DNA of 64,000 bases from Methanofollis sp. W23 (GTDB lineage: Archaea; Halobacteriota; Methanomicrobia; Methanomicrobiales; Methanofollaceae). How positions within the stretch are numbered: position 1 is the stretch's first letter; every line of letters starts with the position of its first letter. The notes beneath the pieces are model-generated. The model saw only the letters and a program-made list of their open reading frames with translations. It was not told the DNA's origin and ran no database searches. The DNA lies in contig NZ_JAGGMN010000001.1 in NCBI RefSeq assembly GCF_017875325.1, positions 1,632,140-1,696,139 of the forward strand. The letters run 5' to 3'. This document shows, in pieces, positions 62,542-64,000 of this stretch. The translations under genes were made by a program, and so were the position numbers.

Positions 62542-63010
62542 ATTTTTATCATTTTTTATCGTTTACCGGGCGTTATACTCCACAAGATGCACCATGAGAG
62601 AGTCTTTTCTCTCGTTTGACCCGCATATTGATTTAATGTGTTTTCACCGCATTTCAAGTAATTAACATGAAAATTATATCTAAAAACCATAAATACGACT
62701 AAAAAATATGTAAAAAATAAAGAATAACTATAAATAATAAATCTACATATTCCCTTCATTGTAGCAGACCAGTTTATGATCCCATGACCATACAAGCAAT
62801 GAAATCAAAACCAATCCTGATCGTCACCCGGACAGCGTGTGCCGGTTCTCCCGGGTCAGGTTCCGCACGATTCGCCCCATTTCCCCGGGGCATATCGAGA
62901 CCAGAAGAGAGCGCCCCCCCCACTTCAAGGACCTGCAAAATCTCCCGTCCTTGCAGCTCCCGGTCTCTTCCACCAACGACTCCCCCCTCACCAGGGAAGG
63001 TGATATTTTG
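62542..63010. other. A/T-rich region upstream of the Mrr-type gene
   Basis: 62620-62790 is strikingly A/T-rich for this chromosome (AAAAAATATG, TAAATAATAAATC and similar) and holds several possible TATA boxes. No gene is supported here, although a G/C-rich open frame precedes the ATG at 63011. GGTGAT at 62999-63004 is the ribosome-binding site of the next gene. Confidence 0.45.
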
Positions 63011-64000
63011 ATGAAGACGCTGGATGCCGCGTATGAGGTCCTCCGCCAGGCAGGCAACCCCAGAGACTGCCATGAGATCGCCCGGCAGATGCTTGATCTA
63101 AAGATCTGGGAAACAAAGAGCAGAAACCCTGCAAAGATAGTATATAACATATTATATGACGATATCAGTAGATTCGGCGACAACTCCCTATTTTATCGTA
63201 TCGATGATCGAGCGAGTGAATACTACGGGTTCTTTAATCTGAGGGAAAACCATGTCACTCCCAGGGACCAGGTGCGTCCATTCACCCGTGTCGATGCTGC
63301 AGAATATGTGCTGGAGCATTATGGCAAGAACAAACCGATGCACTATGCAGATATCGCAGATATGGCAGAGTGTCTCGATCTGATCCAGAGCAGGGCTCTT
63401 GATCCAGGGAAGACGATGTACTCGGCGATCCACCGGGAGGTCAGGAGGATGACCGCACAGGGGCATGTGGCCAGGTTTGAGATCTACAGGGACGGGATGA
63501 TCGGGCTGCAGCGATGGCATCTCAATCCCCTGACCAGGGTGATTGAAGGCCACAACCACGGGATCAGGGAGGACCTGAAAACACTGGTGGCAGACCTGGA
63601 TGCAGTGGAATTTAAAAAATTGATTGGCTATGACCTCCTGCCCGCCCTTGGGTTCGAAGACGTGGCCGTCACCCCCTCTCCCCATGAAGGGGAACCCGAT
63701 ATACAGGGCACCCTTATCATAGGGGAGGTGATGAGGATCCAGGTTGCGATGCAGGTCAAGCACTGGAACAAAAAAGAAGTGCAATCTCCAGATATTCAGA
63801 AACTCAGGAGTGCCCTGCAGCACCATGAACAGGGCGTGTTCATCACCTTTAGCGACTTCAGCAAAGGTGCAATCGCAGAGGCAAAGGGGCAGGATGAGAT
63901 GCCGATCACTCTGATCAATGGCGAACAACTGCTCTCGCTCTTTATCGATCACGAGGTCCTGACAAAACAGGTCTCTCGCACGATCATCGATCTCGCCTGA
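63011..64000 (+). CDS. Mrr-like restriction endonuclease with two HARE-HTH domains
   Basis: 329 aa, ending exactly at the window edge. Two N-terminal winged-helix HARE-HTH-like domains (about 1-70, MKTLDAAYEVLRQAG ... IWETKSRNPAKIVYN; and 92-165, VDAAEYVLEHYGKNKPMHYADIA) precede an Mrr catalytic domain (about 195-315). The PD-(D/E)xK nuclease site is in EPDIQG (Asp230) and QVK (Gln248, Lys250), followed by GVFITFSDFSKGAIAEA. This suggests a modification-dependent restriction or defence nuclease. ATG 63011 follows GGTGAT. Confidence 0.85.
   Translation: MKTLDAAYEVLRQAGNPRDCHEIARQMLDLKIWETKSRNPAKIVYNILYDDISRFGDNSLFYRIDDRASEYYGFFNLRENHVTPRDQVRPFTRVDAAEYVLEHYGKNKPMHYADIADMAECLDLIQSRALDPGKTMYSAIHREVRRMTAQGHVARFEIYRDGMIGLQRWHLNPLTRVIEGHNHGIREDLKTLVADLDAVEFKKLIGYDLLPALGFEDVAVTPSPHEGEPDIQGTLIIGEVMRIQVAMQVKHWNKKEVQSPDIQKLRSALQHHEQGVFITFSDFSKGAIAEAKGQDEMPITLINGEQLLSLFIDHEVLTKQVSRTIIDLA

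Overview
The window is a 64 kb stretch of a GC-rich archaeal chromosome. Archaeal hallmarks are the split RNA polymerase genes (H, B2, B1, A1, A2), glycerol-1-phosphate dehydrogenase, archaeal primase and GINS51, aIF2-alpha, Nop10, ribosomal proteins L44e, S27e and L30e, and a geranylgeranyl reductase for ether lipids. Gene content (pyruvoyl arginine decarboxylase, UPF0179, UPF0058, CbiMNQO, Ni-CO dehydrogenase) and the GGTGAT/TTG/GTG start usage suggest a methanogen of the Methanomicrobiales, probably near Methanofollis; that placement is inference.

Layout. 1-6.8 kb: a lipoprotein fragment, arginine decarboxylase, a proS operon and egsA. 6.8-8.5 kb: a block of repeats. 8.5-16.5 kb: information processing (elp3, priS-gins51, L44e-S27e-aIF2a-nop10, a PAC2 protein, an EndoQ-like nuclease). 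17.4-21.9 kb: a cobalt/nickel ECF transporter, then ferredoxin plus geranylgeranyl reductase. 22.8-24.2 kb: a TrkA-type protein and RNase HII. 25-29.3 kb: a minus-strand operon that looks like an archaeal TasA/SipW fibre system. 29.6-34.1 kb: membrane proteolysis and scaffolding (M50 protease, NfeD, stomatin) and a TPR protein. 34.4-40.1 kb: tRNA-Pro, a DUF89 protein, a MinD/roadblock/response-regulator signalling cluster and tRNA-Lys. 40.2-48.4 kb: the RNA polymerase operon ending in L30e and NusA. 48.5-53.5 kb: a flavoprotein, a CooC-like ATPase, CooS and a decayed DUF475 gene. 54.8-64 kb: small membrane and VOC proteins, a COG1361/FtsX/ABC export set, a chagasin-type lipoprotein, an aminotransferase and an Mrr-type nuclease.

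The most striking feature is not coding. Nearly every gap longer than 300 bp is filled with copies of a dispersed element of about 230-550 bp. Copies share terminal inverted repeats (GGCTCTGTAGAA at one end, TTCTACARAGCC at the other) and strong G/C hairpins. Several are flanked by perfect 8-bp direct repeats, and one copy is inserted inside another. This is a non-autonomous, MITE-like family, with modular subtypes called A, B, C and D here. No transposase gene is visible in the window.

Other points of interest are the TasA-like operon with a perfect inverted repeat against its TATA box, a nested palindrome in front of cooS, a CooC-like ATPase whose Walker A lysine is arginine, a structured leader upstream of rpl44e, and the uncharacterised MinD/roadblock cluster.
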